Notes: generated from the letters alone by a model not told the origin. 64,000 bases of DNA from Ruminococcus sp. (GCA_017472145.1 JAFUQX010000069.1:1-64000), one strand, 5' to 3'; counted from the stretch's first letter, positions 34,553 through 43,722 are shown. Program-made: numbers and translations.

Positions 34553-35303
34553 TGAAATGTTTACAAAATTGGCTGCAACAGCTAACACAGATGCAAACCT
34601 GTTTTCTACGCTGACCAATTCCGGCGTGGCTGACCCCTCCGTAGGCCCGGTTGACCTTCTCGTTACACTGGGGCTGGGTGTTCTGATGGGCCTTCTGATC
34701 AGTGTGCTTTACATTTTCACCCATCGTAAGAGCAGCTATTCCTCCAGCTATGTGCTGACCATCCTGATCCTTCCCATGATCGTTTCTGTTGTGCTTGTTA
34801 TGATCAACTCTATGGCCAGTGCGCTGAGTCTTGCAGGCGTATTTACCCTCTGCCGCTACCGTACTGTACCCGGAGATCCCAAGGATATTACATATGTGTT
34901 CTTTGCAATGGCTGTCGGCGTGATCTGCGGTATCAACGGTGCAGAGCATGTATGGTTTGTATTTGTATTCTTTATTGTGATCGCAGCTGTTCTTGTCGCT
35001 GTAGAAATGACCAATTTTGGCAAGTGCAAGACAAGCTCCATGACGCTGAAGATCACCATTCCGGAAAATATGAACTACGTGGGTCTGTTTGACGGAATTC
35101 TGAATCAGTATACCACCAGCTGGAAGCTGAGAAGAATCAAGACAACCAATTTCGGCTCTCTGTTCGAACTGATTTACAGCCTTGAGGTGAAGAATGAAGC
35201 AGATCAGAAGCAGTTCCTGGATGAGCTGAGAAATCTCAATGGCAATCTGACTGTAGTTCTGACTCTGTTCCGTTATGATGACAAGGTATATGAGCAGCAG
35301 TAA
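34545..35303 (+). CDS. DUF4956 membrane protein
   Basis: This 252-residue protein has about four membrane segments between residues 25 and 160 and a cytoplasmic C-terminal domain of about 85 residues. The segment LAGVFTLCRYRTVPGDPKDITYVFFAMAVGVICG is the DUF4956 hallmark; its charged RYRT and DPKD residues lie beside a membrane segment. The family often sits next to VTC-domain genes. A role as membrane anchor or channel for the product is an inference. It is the middle gene of a three-gene operon. Confidence 0.87.
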   Translation: MFNEMFTKLAATANTDANLFSTLTNSGVADPSVGPVDLLVTLGLGVLMGLLISVLYIFTHRKSSYSSSYVLTILILPMIVSVVLVMINSMASALSLAGVFTLCRYRTVPGDPKDITYVFFAMAVGVICGINGAEHVWFVFVFFIVIAAVLVAVEMTNFGKCKTSSMTLKITIPENMNYVGLFDGILNQYTTSWKLRRIKTTNFGSLFELIYSLEVKNEADQKQFLDELRNLNGNLTVVLTLFRYDDKVYEQQ

Positions 35304-35344
35304 GCAGGCTCATTTGACATGATGAAAGATGGTGTAATAAAATT

Positions 35345-36799
35345 ATGATGCGATGGGATCGTATGTGCGCCTGTGCAGTTTCATTTGCCCTTATGGCAGG
35401 TCTTTGTGCCTGCGGCGGCGGATCTGAGGAAACGGTGGAGGATACAGAAAAGCTCGTAGCACAGGAAATTATGATCGCAACCGGAAGTGACCGTCCGGCG
35501 GCTGAGGATTCTGACGAAGATGAAGCGGAAACAACAAAAACCACCGCAGTATCTGATGTATCTGTAACCACAGCCGTGTCGGTGAAAACAACGGCTGCTG
35601 AAAAAACAACGACTGCGGCTGGTACGACCAAGAAAAGCCAGGCTACTACTACCAAGAAAAACAGCAGCGGCAATACAAACTCAAATTCTGGGAATTCCAA
35701 CAGCTCAGGAAGCAGCAATTCTGGTTCCGGCTCAAATTCCAATGCAAACAGCGGCGGTTCATCTGATACGGGCCACAGCGGCGGTTCTCAGCAGGAGGCT
35801 GTCGTAACGACCCATGTAACGACTGCACCTCCGGAGACTACAACGACAACCACAACTACCACCACTGTCTATGTTGCACCAGAGGATGTGGATAAATATG
35901 TTGATTTCGGTGTGATCGAAAACGGTGATGGCTATACCTACGATGGCTATACTCTGAATATCTCCACACCGGGAAGCTATCATCTCAGCGGAACACTGAA
36001 TGGTATGATCTATGTAAATGTCGGAGCTGAGGATAAGGTGAAGCTTCGTCTCAATGGCGTTGGCATCACCAATACCGGGGCCCCTTGCATTCAGGTTGAA
36101 AATGCAGATAAGGTAATTGTGAATGTAGTGGACGGCTCCAGCAACTATCTGGAGTGCTACAGTACCAATGCAGAAGGGGATGCGGCTCTGTACAGTAAGG
36201 ATGACCTGAAGATCAAGGGCTGCGGCTATCTGTATGTATTCTGTGACAATGAGCACGGCATCGCCTGCAACAATGACCTGGAAATTGAGGAAACAGAGCT
36301 TGTGGTAGATGCGGAAAAGACCGGCATCTCCTCTCATAAGTCCATTCAGATCAATTCGGGCTATATTACAACAAGCGGGGACAACTGCGGTATCCGAAGC
36401 TGGGATTCGATTTATATAACCGGCGGTATAATTACAGCCTGCGGCGGCAAAAAGGCTGCTGCAGACCGAGGCGGTATCATCTCTGATACAAATAATTTCT
36501 ATATCGAGGGCGGTACGGTATTTGCTGTAGGCATGAACCAGACCCTTCCCGGCGGACAGAATTCAGCGCTGGCTGTATTCCCTGGTATTCTGACCAAGGA
36601 AAATACGGTTGGTGTATCCATTGACGGTATGTCTCTTGCATCGGCTCTGCCGAACAAGAAATACAACTGTATCCTCATCAGCGATCCGAACCTTTATTCA
36701 GGCGGCACATGTGATGTATGGCTGAATGATGAGTTCTACGATAACTTCGTGCTGAATGACGGCGTTACGCAGGTTACATTGGATGGCGTAACAGAATAA
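35345..36799 (+). CDS. Lipoprotein with Cthe_2159-type beta-helix domain
   Basis: This 484-residue protein has a lipoprotein signal (GLCAC, Cys23). A long Thr/Ser/Asn-rich linker (about 35-175) includes runs of Thr and of Ser/Asn/Gly. A right-handed beta-helix domain of the Clostridium thermocellum Cthe_2159 family follows (YTLNISTPGSYHLSGTL; later repeats such as GHGIACNND-like and GIRSWDSIYITGG). That family has been described as cellulose- or acidic-polysaccharide-binding, with calcium sites. It lies 41 bases after the DUF4956 gene and ends the operon before a terminator. The ribosome site is weak. Its link to the polymerase-like protein is unexplained. Confidence 0.85.
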   Translation: MMRWDRMCACAVSFALMAGLCACGGGSEETVEDTEKLVAQEIMIATGSDRPAAEDSDEDEAETTKTTAVSDVSVTTAVSVKTTAAEKTTTAAGTTKKSQATTTKKNSSGNTNSNSGNSNSSGSSNSGSGSNSNANSGGSSDTGHSGGSQQEAVVTTHVTTAPPETTTTTTTTTTVYVAPEDVDKYVDFGVIENGDGYTYDGYTLNISTPGSYHLSGTLNGMIYVNVGAEDKVKLRLNGVGITNTGAPCIQVENADKVIVNVVDGSSNYLECYSTNAEGDAALYSKDDLKIKGCGYLYVFCDNEHGIACNNDLEIEETELVVDAEKTGISSHKSIQINSGYITTSGDNCGIRSWDSIYITGGIITACGGKKAAADRGGIISDTNNFYIEGGTVFAVGMNQTLPGGQNSALAVFPGILTKENTVGVSIDGMSLASALPNKKYNCILISDPNLYSGGTCDVWLNDEFYDNFVLNDGVTQVTLDGVTE

Positions 36800-36827
36800 C
36801 TTTTGCTTTTTCCTTTCTCACTCTATT

Positions 36828-36878
36828 AAAACGTGTATTTGTAAGGTTTTTGCTTTGCGAATGCACGTTTTATTTTTG
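36828..36878 (+). terminator. Terminator of the VTC operon
   Basis: AAAACGTG...ATT and AAT..CACGTTTT form a long stem with G-U pairs, followed by TATTTTTG. Confidence 0.7.
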
Positions 36879-36926
36879 TATTCGCTTTTGAAAACAAAAA
36901 ATCGGTCTTGCTATTATATAAACCTA

Positions 36927-36954
36927 TTGACAAATTCTATAAATGTGGTATAAT
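36927..36954 (+). promoter_or_regulatory. Promoter of the RHH protein gene
   Basis: TTGACA (36927-36932) and TATAAT (36949-36954) are 16 bases apart with an extended TGG. Confidence 0.85.
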
Positions 36955-36987
36955 ATTAAATAAAGAGAGGAGAAAGAAGGTGTACCG

Positions 36988-37650
36988 ATGAAGAAAAGTG
37001 TATACAGCGTTGTGCTGATGGACCATGTGGTGGAAGCGATCGATGCGCTGGCGGCCCGTCAGGGGACGAGCCGTTCCAATCTGATCAATCAGATCCTGGC
37101 GGAGCACGTCAGCTGCATGACACCGGAAAAACGGATGCAGTCTATTTTTTCGGTGATGGAGGAGCAGATGAACCGGATGTTCCGGATTCAGGTACAGGCT
37201 TCGGATGCCATGCTGTCTGTGCAGAGTGCTCTGCGGTATAAGTACAGGCCGACTCTGCAATATCGTGTGGAGCTGATGCGTGAGCCGTCGGAACATCAGA
37301 TAGGATGGCTGCGGATCTCCTGCCGCACCCAGAGCAAGGCCTTGCTGGAGGCCATGGAGGATTTCTTCCGGCTGTGGATTCAGCTGGAGGTGAAGCAGAA
37401 CCCTGTTTACGGGCAGCTGGGCGGAATGTATGAGATCGCACCAGGACGGCTGACACGGGCGCTTCTGCGGACAGGAGAGCAGGATTCAGAGGAAACCGGA
37501 AATGCCATCAGTCAATATATTCATCAGTTTGATGAGCTGATACAGGCCTATTTTTCCAGTATGCAGCAGGGATATCCGGCGGAGCTTCTGGGGCAGAGAC
37601 TGGCCAGGCGATTTGCAGAGATGAAGCAGTCGCAGGAGGTCTTGATATAA
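36988..37650 (+). CDS. Ribbon-helix-helix protein of unknown role
   Basis: This 220-residue protein starts with a ribbon-helix-helix DNA-binding segment (about 1-42: a short strand, then IDALAARQGTSRSNLINQILAEH). The rest is mainly helical, with charged and aromatic residues and no family I recognise; it may sense a signal or form oligomers. A consensus promoter drives it. The clpB start is 88 bases downstream with a hairpin between, so the two may share a transcript, and regulation of clpB by this protein is possible. No toxin gene is adjacent, so it does not look like an antitoxin. Confidence 0.75.
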   Translation: MKKSVYSVVLMDHVVEAIDALAARQGTSRSNLINQILAEHVSCMTPEKRMQSIFSVMEEQMNRMFRIQVQASDAMLSVQSALRYKYRPTLQYRVELMREPSEHQIGWLRISCRTQSKALLEAMEDFFRLWIQLEVKQNPVYGQLGGMYEIAPGRLTRALLRTGEQDSEETGNAISQYIHQFDELIQAYFSSMQQGYPAELLGQRLARRFAEMKQSQEVLI

Positions 37651-37657
37651 GGTGACA

Positions 37658-37689
37658 CCGCACAAAGCCCGACGGCCGGCTCTGTGCGG
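37658..37689 (+). other. GC-rich hairpin between RHH gene and clpB
   Basis: CCGCACAAAGCC pairs with GGCTCTGTGCGG (one mismatch). There is no T-run, so it may be a weak terminator, an mRNA stabiliser or a leader structure of clpB. Confidence 0.5.
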
Positions 37690-37738
37690 GTATTGCCATA
37701 AAAAACAATGAGAAAAAAGAGTCATGGAGGGTATTGCG

Positions 37739-40336
37739 ATGAATGCACAGAAATTAACAGAAAAATCAATGGAAGCCATCCGCAGTGCAAACCAGATTGC
37801 GGTGGAGTATAATCACACAATGATCGGGCAGGTGCATCTGATGGATGCGCTGCTGGGACAGGACGGCGGTCTGATTCCTCAGCTTTTCCAGAAGATGCAG
37901 GTGGAAACGGAAAAGATTCGTCAGATGCTGCACCAGAAGCTGAAGGCTATGCCATACAGCACAGGCGGCAGCCGTCCGGCAGACAGCGTCTATGTAGCTC
38001 AGGACGTGGATCAGGCCTTGAATGAGGCCGAGAAGCAGGCGGAGCGCATGAAGGATGAATATGTATCCGTAGAGCATCTCATGCTGGGTCTGTTTGAATG
38101 TGCCAATAAGGATCTGAGCGAGGTTCTCCGGACTTTTCATCTGACAAAGGAGGAATTCCTGAAGGCCCTTATGGCTGTGCGGGGCAATCAGCGTGTGACT
38201 GGGCAGAATCCGGAGGAGACCTATGACGTGCTGGCGAAATATGGCCAGGATCTGGTAGAGCTGGCCAGAAAGAACAAGCTGGACCCGGTGATCGGACGGG
38301 ATAATGAGATCCGGAATGTAATCCGTATTCTGTCCCGAAAGACGAAGAATAATCCGGTGCTCATCGGTGAACCGGGTGTCGGCAAGACCGCCATTGCAGA
38401 GGGACTTGCGCTGAGAATCGTCCGGGGCGATGTGCCGGATAATCTGAAGGATCGGAAGCTTTTTTCTCTGGATATGGGTGCGCTGGTGGCCGGCGCAAAG
38501 TTCCGGGGGGAGTTTGAGGAACGTCTGAAGGCTGTTCTCAATGAGGTGAAGAAAAGCGAGGGCGGCATTATCCTCTTTATTGACGAGCTGCATACCATTG
38601 TGGGTGCAGGCAAGTCGGATGGTGCAATGGATGCCGGAAATCTCCTGAAACCCATGCTGGCCAGGGGCGAGCTGCATTGCATCGGTGCAACGACTCTGAA
38701 TGAGTATCGACAGTATATCGAAAAGGACGCCGCTCTGGAACGCCGCTTCCAGCCGGTACTGGTAGATGAGCCTACCGTAGAGGATGCCATTTCCATTCTG
38801 CGCGGACTGAAGGAGCGATATGAGGTATTCCACGGTGTGAAAATCCAGGATCAGGCGCTGATTGCGGCGGTTACGCTGTCAGACCGGTATATTTCTGACC
38901 GATTCCTGCCGGATAAGGCCATTGACCTGGTGGATGAGGCCTGTGCATTGATCCGTACAGAAATGGATTCCATGCCCACAGAGCTGGACGAAATCCAGCG
39001 GAAGATCATTCAGCATGAAATCGAGGAGGCCGCCCTGAAGAAGGAGGAGAGCCAGCTGTCTCAGGAGCATCTGAAGGAGGTGCAGCGTGAGCTTTCCGAA
39101 ATGCGGGAGCAGTTCCATGAGATGAAGGCCCGATGGGAAAATGAAAAGTCCGGCATTTCCAAGGTGCAGAAGCTGAGAGAGGAGCTGGAGGCTCTGGGCG
39201 GTGAGATCGAGCGTGCGGAGCGTGAGTATGACCTTGACCGTGCAGCAGAGCTGAAATACGGCCGCCTGCCTCAGTTGAAAAAGCAGCTGGCGGAGGAGGA
39301 GGAAAAGGCAGAACGCCAGAAGACTGAACGCAGCCTTCTCCGTGATAAGGTGACCGAGGAGGAGATCGCCCGGATCGTGGGACGGTGGACTGGTATCCCT
39401 GTAGCCAAGCTCATGGAGGGCGAACGAGAAAAGCTGCTGCATATGGAGGAGATCCTCCATCGCCGTGTGATCGGCCAGGAGGAGGCTGTAGAGAAGGTCA
39501 GCGATGCCATCCTGCGCTCCCGTGCAGGCATTCAGGATCCGAATCGTCCATTGGGGTCGTTCCTGTTCCTTGGCCCGACGGGTGTGGGCAAAACAGAGCT
39601 TGCAAAGGCTCTGGCCGAGGCGCTCTTTGATGACGAGTCCAGCATTGTCCGGATCGATATGAGTGAGTATATGGAGAAATTCAGTGTAAGCCGTCTCATC
39701 GGAGCACCTCCCGGATATGTAGGCTATGAGGAGGGCGGTCAGCTGACAGAGGCGGTACGCCGGAAGCCCTATTCTGTAGTTCTGCTGGATGAGGTGGAAA
39801 AGGCCCATCCGGATGTGTTCAACATTCTGCTTCAGGTACTGGATGACGGACGTATTACCGACTCTCAGGGGCGGACGGTGGACTTTAAGAATACCATCAT
39901 TATTCTCACCTCCAATCTTGGCTCGTCCTATATTCTGGAGGGGCTTGGAGAGGATGGACAGATTTCTGATGCAGCCCGCAGTCAGGTGGATATGCTTTTG
40001 AAGAAGTCCTTCCGGCCGGAATTCCTCAATCGTCTGGATGAGATCGTATTCTACAAGCCCCTCACAAGGACAGAGATCTACCGTATCGTGGAGCTGATGC
40101 TGGAGGGACTGCGCAGACGTCTGGCCGACCGTCAGCTGGGACTTGAGATAACAGATGCTGCAAAGGATTTTATTGTAGCGCAGGGCTATGATGTGAATTA
40201 CGGTGCACGTCCTCTGAAGCGGTTTATCCAGCAGAAGCTGGAGACTTTGGCGGCCCGGATGATCATTGCGGAAGATCCTGCACCAGGTACTGTGATTCGC
40301 GTGGATTTTGATGGAAGAGGCCTGATTGCACGCTGA
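37739..40336 (+). CDS. clpB: ClpB protein disaggregase
   Basis: This 865-residue AAA+ chaperone, together with DnaK, pulls proteins out of aggregates. It has an N-terminal Clp-N repeat domain, a first ATPase domain (GEPGVGKTA near 207), a coiled-coil middle domain (about 400-530; [19 protein letters not shown]) and a second ATPase domain (GPTGVGKTE near 611) with [26 protein letters not shown]. No ClpP-binding loop is evident, as expected for ClpB. The start at 37739 follows GGAGGG. No CtsR or CIRCE operator is visible upstream. Confidence 0.96.
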   Translation: MNAQKLTEKSMEAIRSANQIAVEYNHTMIGQVHLMDALLGQDGGLIPQLFQKMQVETEKIRQMLHQKLKAMPYSTGGSRPADSVYVAQDVDQALNEAEKQAERMKDEYVSVEHLMLGLFECANKDLSEVLRTFHLTKEEFLKALMAVRGNQRVTGQNPEETYDVLAKYGQDLVELARKNKLDPVIGRDNEIRNVIRILSRKTKNNPVLIGEPGVGKTAIAEGLALRIVRGDVPDNLKDRKLFSLDMGALVAGAKFRGEFEERLKAVLNEVKKSEGGIILFIDELHTIVGAGKSDGAMDAGNLLKPMLARGELHCIGATTLNEYRQYIEKDAALERRFQPVLVDEPTVEDAISILRGLKERYEVFHGVKIQDQALIAAVTLSDRYISDRFLPDKAIDLVDEACALIRTEMDSMPTELDEIQRKIIQHEIEEAALKKEESQLSQEHLKEVQRELSEMREQFHEMKARWENEKSGISKVQKLREELEALGGEIERAEREYDLDRAAELKYGRLPQLKKQLAEEEEKAERQKTERSLLRDKVTEEEIARIVGRWTGIPVAKLMEGEREKLLHMEEILHRRVIGQEEAVEKVSDAILRSRAGIQDPNRPLGSFLFLGPTGVGKTELAKALAEALFDDESSIVRIDMSEYMEKFSVSRLIGAPPGYVGYEEGGQLTEAVRRKPYSVVLLDEVEKAHPDVFNILLQVLDDGRITDSQGRTVDFKNTIIILTSNLGSSYILEGLGEDGQISDAARSQVDMLLKKSFRPEFLNRLDEIVFYKPLTRTEIYRIVELMLEGLRRRLADRQLGLEITDAAKDFIVAQGYDVNYGARPLKRFIQQKLETLAARMIIAEDPAPGTVIRVDFDGRGLIAR

Positions 40337-40422
40337 CAGGCCAAAATCAAAGTAGTTTTGAATAAAAAATCGATGAAAAAAGGGCGATATTCCGTGCAAA
40401 CGTTCAGTTTTCTCCGAAAATC

Positions 40423-40451
40423 TTGACAAATGAAATAGAATAGTATATAAT
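40423..40451 (+). promoter_or_regulatory. Consensus promoter of the HU gene
   Basis: TTGACA (40423-40428) and TATAAT (40446-40451) are 17 bases apart. Confidence 0.88.
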
Positions 40452-40483
40452 GCCAGTAGACTATTTTTTTGGAGGAACTCAAG

Positions 40484-40762
40484 ATGACAAAAGCAGATCT
40501 GATTCAGAAGATACAGGAAAAGAATAGCTGCACCAAGAAGGTTGCAGAGAGTGCTGTAAACAGCGTATTTGCTGTAATCACAGAGGCTCTGACCGCTGGT
40601 GACAAGGTTACCGTATCCGGCTTCGGTTCTTTCGAGGTTCGTGACCGCAATGCCAAGGAGTGCAAGAATCCGAGAACAGGTGAGACCATCCAGGTTCCGG
40701 CTTCCAAGGCTCCGGTATTCAAGGCCAGCAAGAATCTGAAGGAAGCTGTAAATCAGGACTAA
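40484..40762 (+). CDS. HU-family nucleoid protein
   Basis: This 92-residue HU protein has the standard dimerisation helices, the GFGSFEVRDR beta-turn and the DNA-binding arm around RNPRTGET (here KNPRTGETIQVPASK), and ends with LKEAVNQD. It compacts and bends DNA as a dimer. The start at 40484 follows GGAGG. A lysine/alanine-rich DUF6465 gene follows 19 bases after the stop under the same promoter. Confidence 0.96.
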   Translation: MTKADLIQKIQEKNSCTKKVAESAVNSVFAVITEALTAGDKVTVSGFGSFEVRDRNAKECKNPRTGETIQVPASKAPVFKASKNLKEAVNQD

Positions 40763-40781
40763 TTTGAAGGAGGAAAAACAA

Positions 40782-41123
40782 ATGGCTGCTGCAAAGAAGA
40801 AGGCTGCAACTGCTGCTGTTGAAGAAAAGGCCGCAGAGACCAAGGCTGTAGAGACTAAGGCTGTAGAAACCAAGGCTGCAAAGACTCCGGCTGCTGAGAA
40901 GAAGGCTGCTCCCAAGAGAGTGTGCAAGAAGGTAAGCATTGAGCTTCAGTACGGCGAAAAGTGCGTGGATGTTGCTTCTCTGGAAGGTCTGGCTGTTGCT
41001 GCTTGGGCAGAGGCTACCGGCAAGGCCAAGACTGCTGCTAAGAGCATCAATCTGTATGTAAAGCCGGAGGAAAACGCTCTGTACTATGTAATTGAGGGCG
41101 AGTCCGGTAAGGTTGAGCTGTAA
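40782..41123 (+). CDS. DUF6465 family protein with lysine/alanine-rich tail
   Basis: This 113-residue protein has an N-terminal half (about 1-48) of Lys/Ala/Glu/Thr repeats, including three near-perfect copies of ETKAVETKA-type units, and a compact C-terminal domain (about 50-113). That domain belongs to the DUF6465 family common in Clostridia. The basic tail recalls histone H1-like and HU-associated extensions, and the gene shares a transcript with HU, so a DNA-linked role is plausible but unproven. The start follows AAGGAGG. The repeat number may vary between strains. Confidence 0.8.
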   Translation: MAAAKKKAATAAVEEKAAETKAVETKAVETKAAKTPAAEKKAAPKRVCKKVSIELQYGEKCVDVASLEGLAVAAWAEATGKAKTAAKSINLYVKPEENALYYVIEGESGKVEL

Positions 41124-41145
41124 TTCATCCCTTTTGTAAAAAAAG

Positions 41146-41185
41146 AACACGGTATCATTGCCAAGCGCAGTGATGCCGTGTTTTT
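41146..41185 (+). terminator. Terminator of the HU operon
   Basis: AACACGGTATCA and TGATGCCGTGTT form a 12-bp stem (one G-U pair), followed by TTT. Confidence 0.82.
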
Positions 41186-41200
41186 CGTATGCTGGAAGAA

Positions 41201-41241
41201 ATGCAAAGAGCGGGCTCATCAGACGAGTCCGCTCTTTGCAT
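41201..41241 (-). terminator. Terminator of the sigma/DUF4179 operon
   Basis: A 17-bp stem (ATGCAAAGAGCGGGCTC with its near-complement at 41225-41241) lies 43 bases past the DUF4179 gene stop on the minus strand. Its T-tail is weak. Confidence 0.6.
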
Positions 41242-41283
41242 TAGAGAATTTTTATTAAGAATGTGAGTATGAAAGCATGGGGA

Positions 41284-43071
41284 TCATTCGGCCTGATAGA
41301 TGACCTCGCCGCCGAATTTGATCTGGTACAGATCTTCCGGCCAGATATAGGTATCATACATGGAGCAGGCTCTGATGCGGCCGTCTCCGAATATGTGAAT
41401 ATCAGTCGTCAGCGGATATTCAAGTCCGTCCTTTGTTACAACAGAAAAGTTCAGATCGCCGCCAATACCAGAGAAGGGTTCGTCTGCATTGTAAATATTG
41501 TATTTTTTCAGATATTCTTCAAGAAAATCCGGCATTTCATTGGTATCCCATTCCAGCATCAGGCTTTCATTGGAATGAGTCAGCTGGATCTCCACTCCAT
41601 TTTCAGTGGTAAAGGTGTCAGTCTCAGATTCATCGTCCATTTCCCCTGTGATATCGCCCAGGGGAATGCTGAAGCTGATCTCGCCGTCAAACTGACCAGT
41701 CGGATCATCCTCTGAGTTGAGTGTAAGCTCCAGTGTTGGCTTCTTCAGATTCCGCAGGGTCATCTGTATCTCCTGATAGATGCAGGACTGGGGAAGTAGG
41801 CCGTCGTCATTATATGTTATTACGTCAAAGTGATCATCATAATATGAAGTTCCGCCACTCGTTTTGTCATCTGCTGTGTTTGTATAGAACAGATTTGTTG
41901 AACCGAAGGAAAGATAACTGATCTCGCTGAAGCCCTCTTCGATTCCGGTCATCTGCTGGAAGGCATTGGTGAACATGGAGTCAGGCTCTCCTGCTTCATC
42001 GCCTGTGACAATATAGCCGTTCTGCGGTGTATAACGCAGGAGCACTTTTACAACGTAACCGTCCTTGCGCATGCCTACTACCTCGCCGTCCAGAAGGGTC
42101 ATGGAATCCTGAACGACCGCATCGGGAATCTCCTCATAGAGATTCAGATCCAGCGGCTGGGGAAGGCTTTCCTTATCCAGCACCTCATCCGTCAGATCGA
42201 TGTTGATAACCATGCTTCCTTCTGCGAATACATCTTCTCTGCGGTAGCGATATCCGCCGCATTCTGCATATTCCGCATCGATCTGCTGGAGCTGCTCTTC
42301 CGTAAAGGCCTTGCCCTGGCTGATTTCTGCTCCGGTAAAGCCCATGAGATTCTTCAGACCCAGATCGGAGATATGCTCACTGTCCTTGTGTACGATTCCG
42401 TCAAAGGCAAAGTGGAAGCTATTTGTTTCCACAGGTGCTGTATAGGTACTGATTGTGTATAGATAGTACAGATTCTGACTGTCTGACAGGGACAGGCAGA
42501 TTTCGGGAGAGAAGCTGATGCAGTTATACAGAGAAGAAACGCTGCTCTGACTGAATTGTGTATCCAATATAGATGTCTCTGTGTCCTCCCAAGTAAAATG
42601 CATCAGGAGCTTCACCTTTCCGTCCTCCAGCTGCATCTTCACATCTTCAAGATCCAGCTTATCCATTTGATCCTGAACGGAGTAGCTTTCAACCTCTGTA
42701 AACTGATTGGGATCGATCGGGTCTGCTATTGGCAGAGAATAGTCCAGCTCATTTTCCGGATCTGCAAGCATGGTAGACTGGATGTTTTCCCTGTTTGTTT
42801 CTTTCGGGCCGGGTGCACCCGCATTGGATACGGCATAGGTTCCGACACCGCCGGCCAGAAGGGCGGCGGCAACACCAAAGCCCAGAATGATGCGCTTGAT
42901 GGAGGGCTTCTTTTCTTCATTGATCTCGATGGTTTCCTGAGATGTGATGCGTGAGATTACTTTTTTCTGCACATTGCGGTAGGAAATCTCATCCTTGGTA
43001 TAGAGCGGCGGAAGCTGTTCCTTGGGCAGATCCAGCTGGGAGAACAGCTCAAATAAGTTCCATCTCTTCAT
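41284..43071 (-). CDS. DUF4179-type membrane partner of ECF sigma factor
   Basis: This 595-residue protein has a cytoplasmic N-terminus of about 58 residues, one membrane segment (about 59-82) and a large outer domain. The order matches DUF4179 proteins, which lie after ECF sigma genes and are thought to be anti-sigma factors. The short inner part would bind the sigma factor and the outer part would sense a cell-envelope signal. Sequence identity of the outer domain is not clear to me. The start at 43071 is eight bases after AAGGGG and overlaps the sigma gene by 23 bases. An ATG two codons earlier is too close to the ribosome site. Confidence 0.82.
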   Translation of the reverse strand: MKRWNLFELFSQLDLPKEQLPPLYTKDEISYRNVQKKVISRITSQETIEINEEKKPSIKRIILGFGVAAALLAGGVGTYAVSNAGAPGPKETNRENIQSTMLADPENELDYSLPIADPIDPNQFTEVESYSVQDQMDKLDLEDVKMQLEDGKVKLLMHFTWEDTETSILDTQFSQSSVSSLYNCISFSPEICLSLSDSQNLYYLYTISTYTAPVETNSFHFAFDGIVHKDSEHISDLGLKNLMGFTGAEISQGKAFTEEQLQQIDAEYAECGGYRYRREDVFAEGSMVINIDLTDEVLDKESLPQPLDLNLYEEIPDAVVQDSMTLLDGEVVGMRKDGYVVKVLLRYTPQNGYIVTGDEAGEPDSMFTNAFQQMTGIEEGFSEISYLSFGSTNLFYTNTADDKTSGGTSYYDDHFDVITYNDDGLLPQSCIYQEIQMTLRNLKKPTLELTLNSEDDPTGQFDGEISFSIPLGDITGEMDDESETDTFTTENGVEIQLTHSNESLMLEWDTNEMPDFLEEYLKKYNIYNADEPFSGIGGDLNFSVVTKDGLEYPLTTDIHIFGDGRIRACSMYDTYIWPEDLYQIKFGGEVIYQAE

Positions 43072-43609
43072 ATCCATATCCCCTTTCTATCAGCATTTGT
43101 TTGAGCCGCTTCCGGCTCCGGCTGAGTTTGGTTTTGATTGTGGACAGGTTCATATCCATCTCCTGCGCCACCTCGCTGACGGTCTGCTGGTAATAGTAGT
43201 AGCGAATCATGATTTCCCGTTCCTTGTCCGGAAGCTCCTCCAGAAGCGCTTTCAGAAGCCTTGCCAGCTCCTGCTGGTCAGCTTCCTCCTCGACATTTTC
43301 GTCTGATGCGATCACCACGTCCTCCAGAGTCTCCGTGATGACGATATTTTTTCTCATGTAGTTGCAGGCCTTGGATTTTGCAATAGACGCCAGATATCCG
43401 CTGAGGTATTCACTGCGGATCTGCTCTGCATGCTCCCATAAAGAGTGGAATACATCGGCGGTCAGCTCCTCCAGGTCCTCGTGAGAGACATAGCCTCGCA
43501 GCGTGTTGCGGATAATGGTGCTGACATAAGGTGTGTACATTTCAATGCATCGTTCCAGTGCTGTTATGTTTTTCTTTTTCAGCTGATGAATCAGCTTGCT
43601 CTCTTTCAT
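43049..43609 (-). CDS. ECF-type RNA polymerase sigma factor
   Basis: This 186-residue sigma factor has region 2 (LTADVFHSLWEH; YLASIAKSKACNYMRK) and region 4 (LPDKEREIMIRYYYYQQTVSEVAQ; STIKTKLSRSRKRL). The two are joined by an acidic linker. It has no region 3, as usual for ECF factors. GGAAAGGAG precedes the ATG. Its promoter matches the ECF pattern (TGAAACC and CGTCTA), so it likely drives its own transcription together with its membrane partner. Confidence 0.92.
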   Translation of the reverse strand: MKESKLIHQLKKKNITALERCIEMYTPYVSTIIRNTLRGYVSHEDLEELTADVFHSLWEHAEQIRSEYLSGYLASIAKSKACNYMRKNIVITETLEDVVIASDENVEEEADQQELARLLKALLEELPDKEREIMIRYYYYQQTVSEVAQEMDMNLSTIKTKLSRSRKRLKQMLIERGYGYEEMELI

Positions 43610-43646
43610 ACTGCATGACTCCTTTCCGTAAAACGGCCGTCACTTA

Positions 43647-43689
43647 TATAGACGCACGCTTTTCCGATTTGGTTTCACTCAGAGTGAAA
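43647..43689 (-). promoter_or_regulatory. ECF-type promoter with overlapping palindrome
   Basis: On the minus strand TGAAACC (43677-43671) and CGTCTATA (43654-43647) are 16 bases apart, the spacing and sequence of extracytoplasmic sigma promoters. A perfect inverted repeat, TTTCACTC-A-GAGTGAAA (43673-43689), overlaps the -35 and may bind a second regulator. Confidence 0.65.
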
Positions 43690-43692
43690 AAA

Positions 43693-43722
43693 ATCTGCTG
43701 CTTTTTTCAGGCAGCAGATCTT
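43693..43722 (-). terminator. Terminator of the permease operon
   Basis: ATCTGCTGC and GCAGCAGAT form a 9-bp stem, followed on the minus strand by a run of seven T, just past the 43726 gene stop. Confidence 0.8.

Noticed and set aside
35314-35340. TTGACA followed by TAATAA before the beta-helix lipoprotein gene
   Set aside because: The spacing is only 15, the -10 match is poor, and the start would fall at the ATG. The gene is more likely served by the operon promoter.
35560-35870. Low-complexity run in the lipoprotein gene considered as a DNA tandem repeat
   Set aside because: It encodes a Thr/Ser/Asn/Gly linker in frame. Units vary in length and sequence, as in linkers of other exported proteins here.
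38879-40939. Open frame of 686 codons opposite clpB and HU
   Set aside because: Antisense shadow of clpB with low-complexity translation and no start signal.
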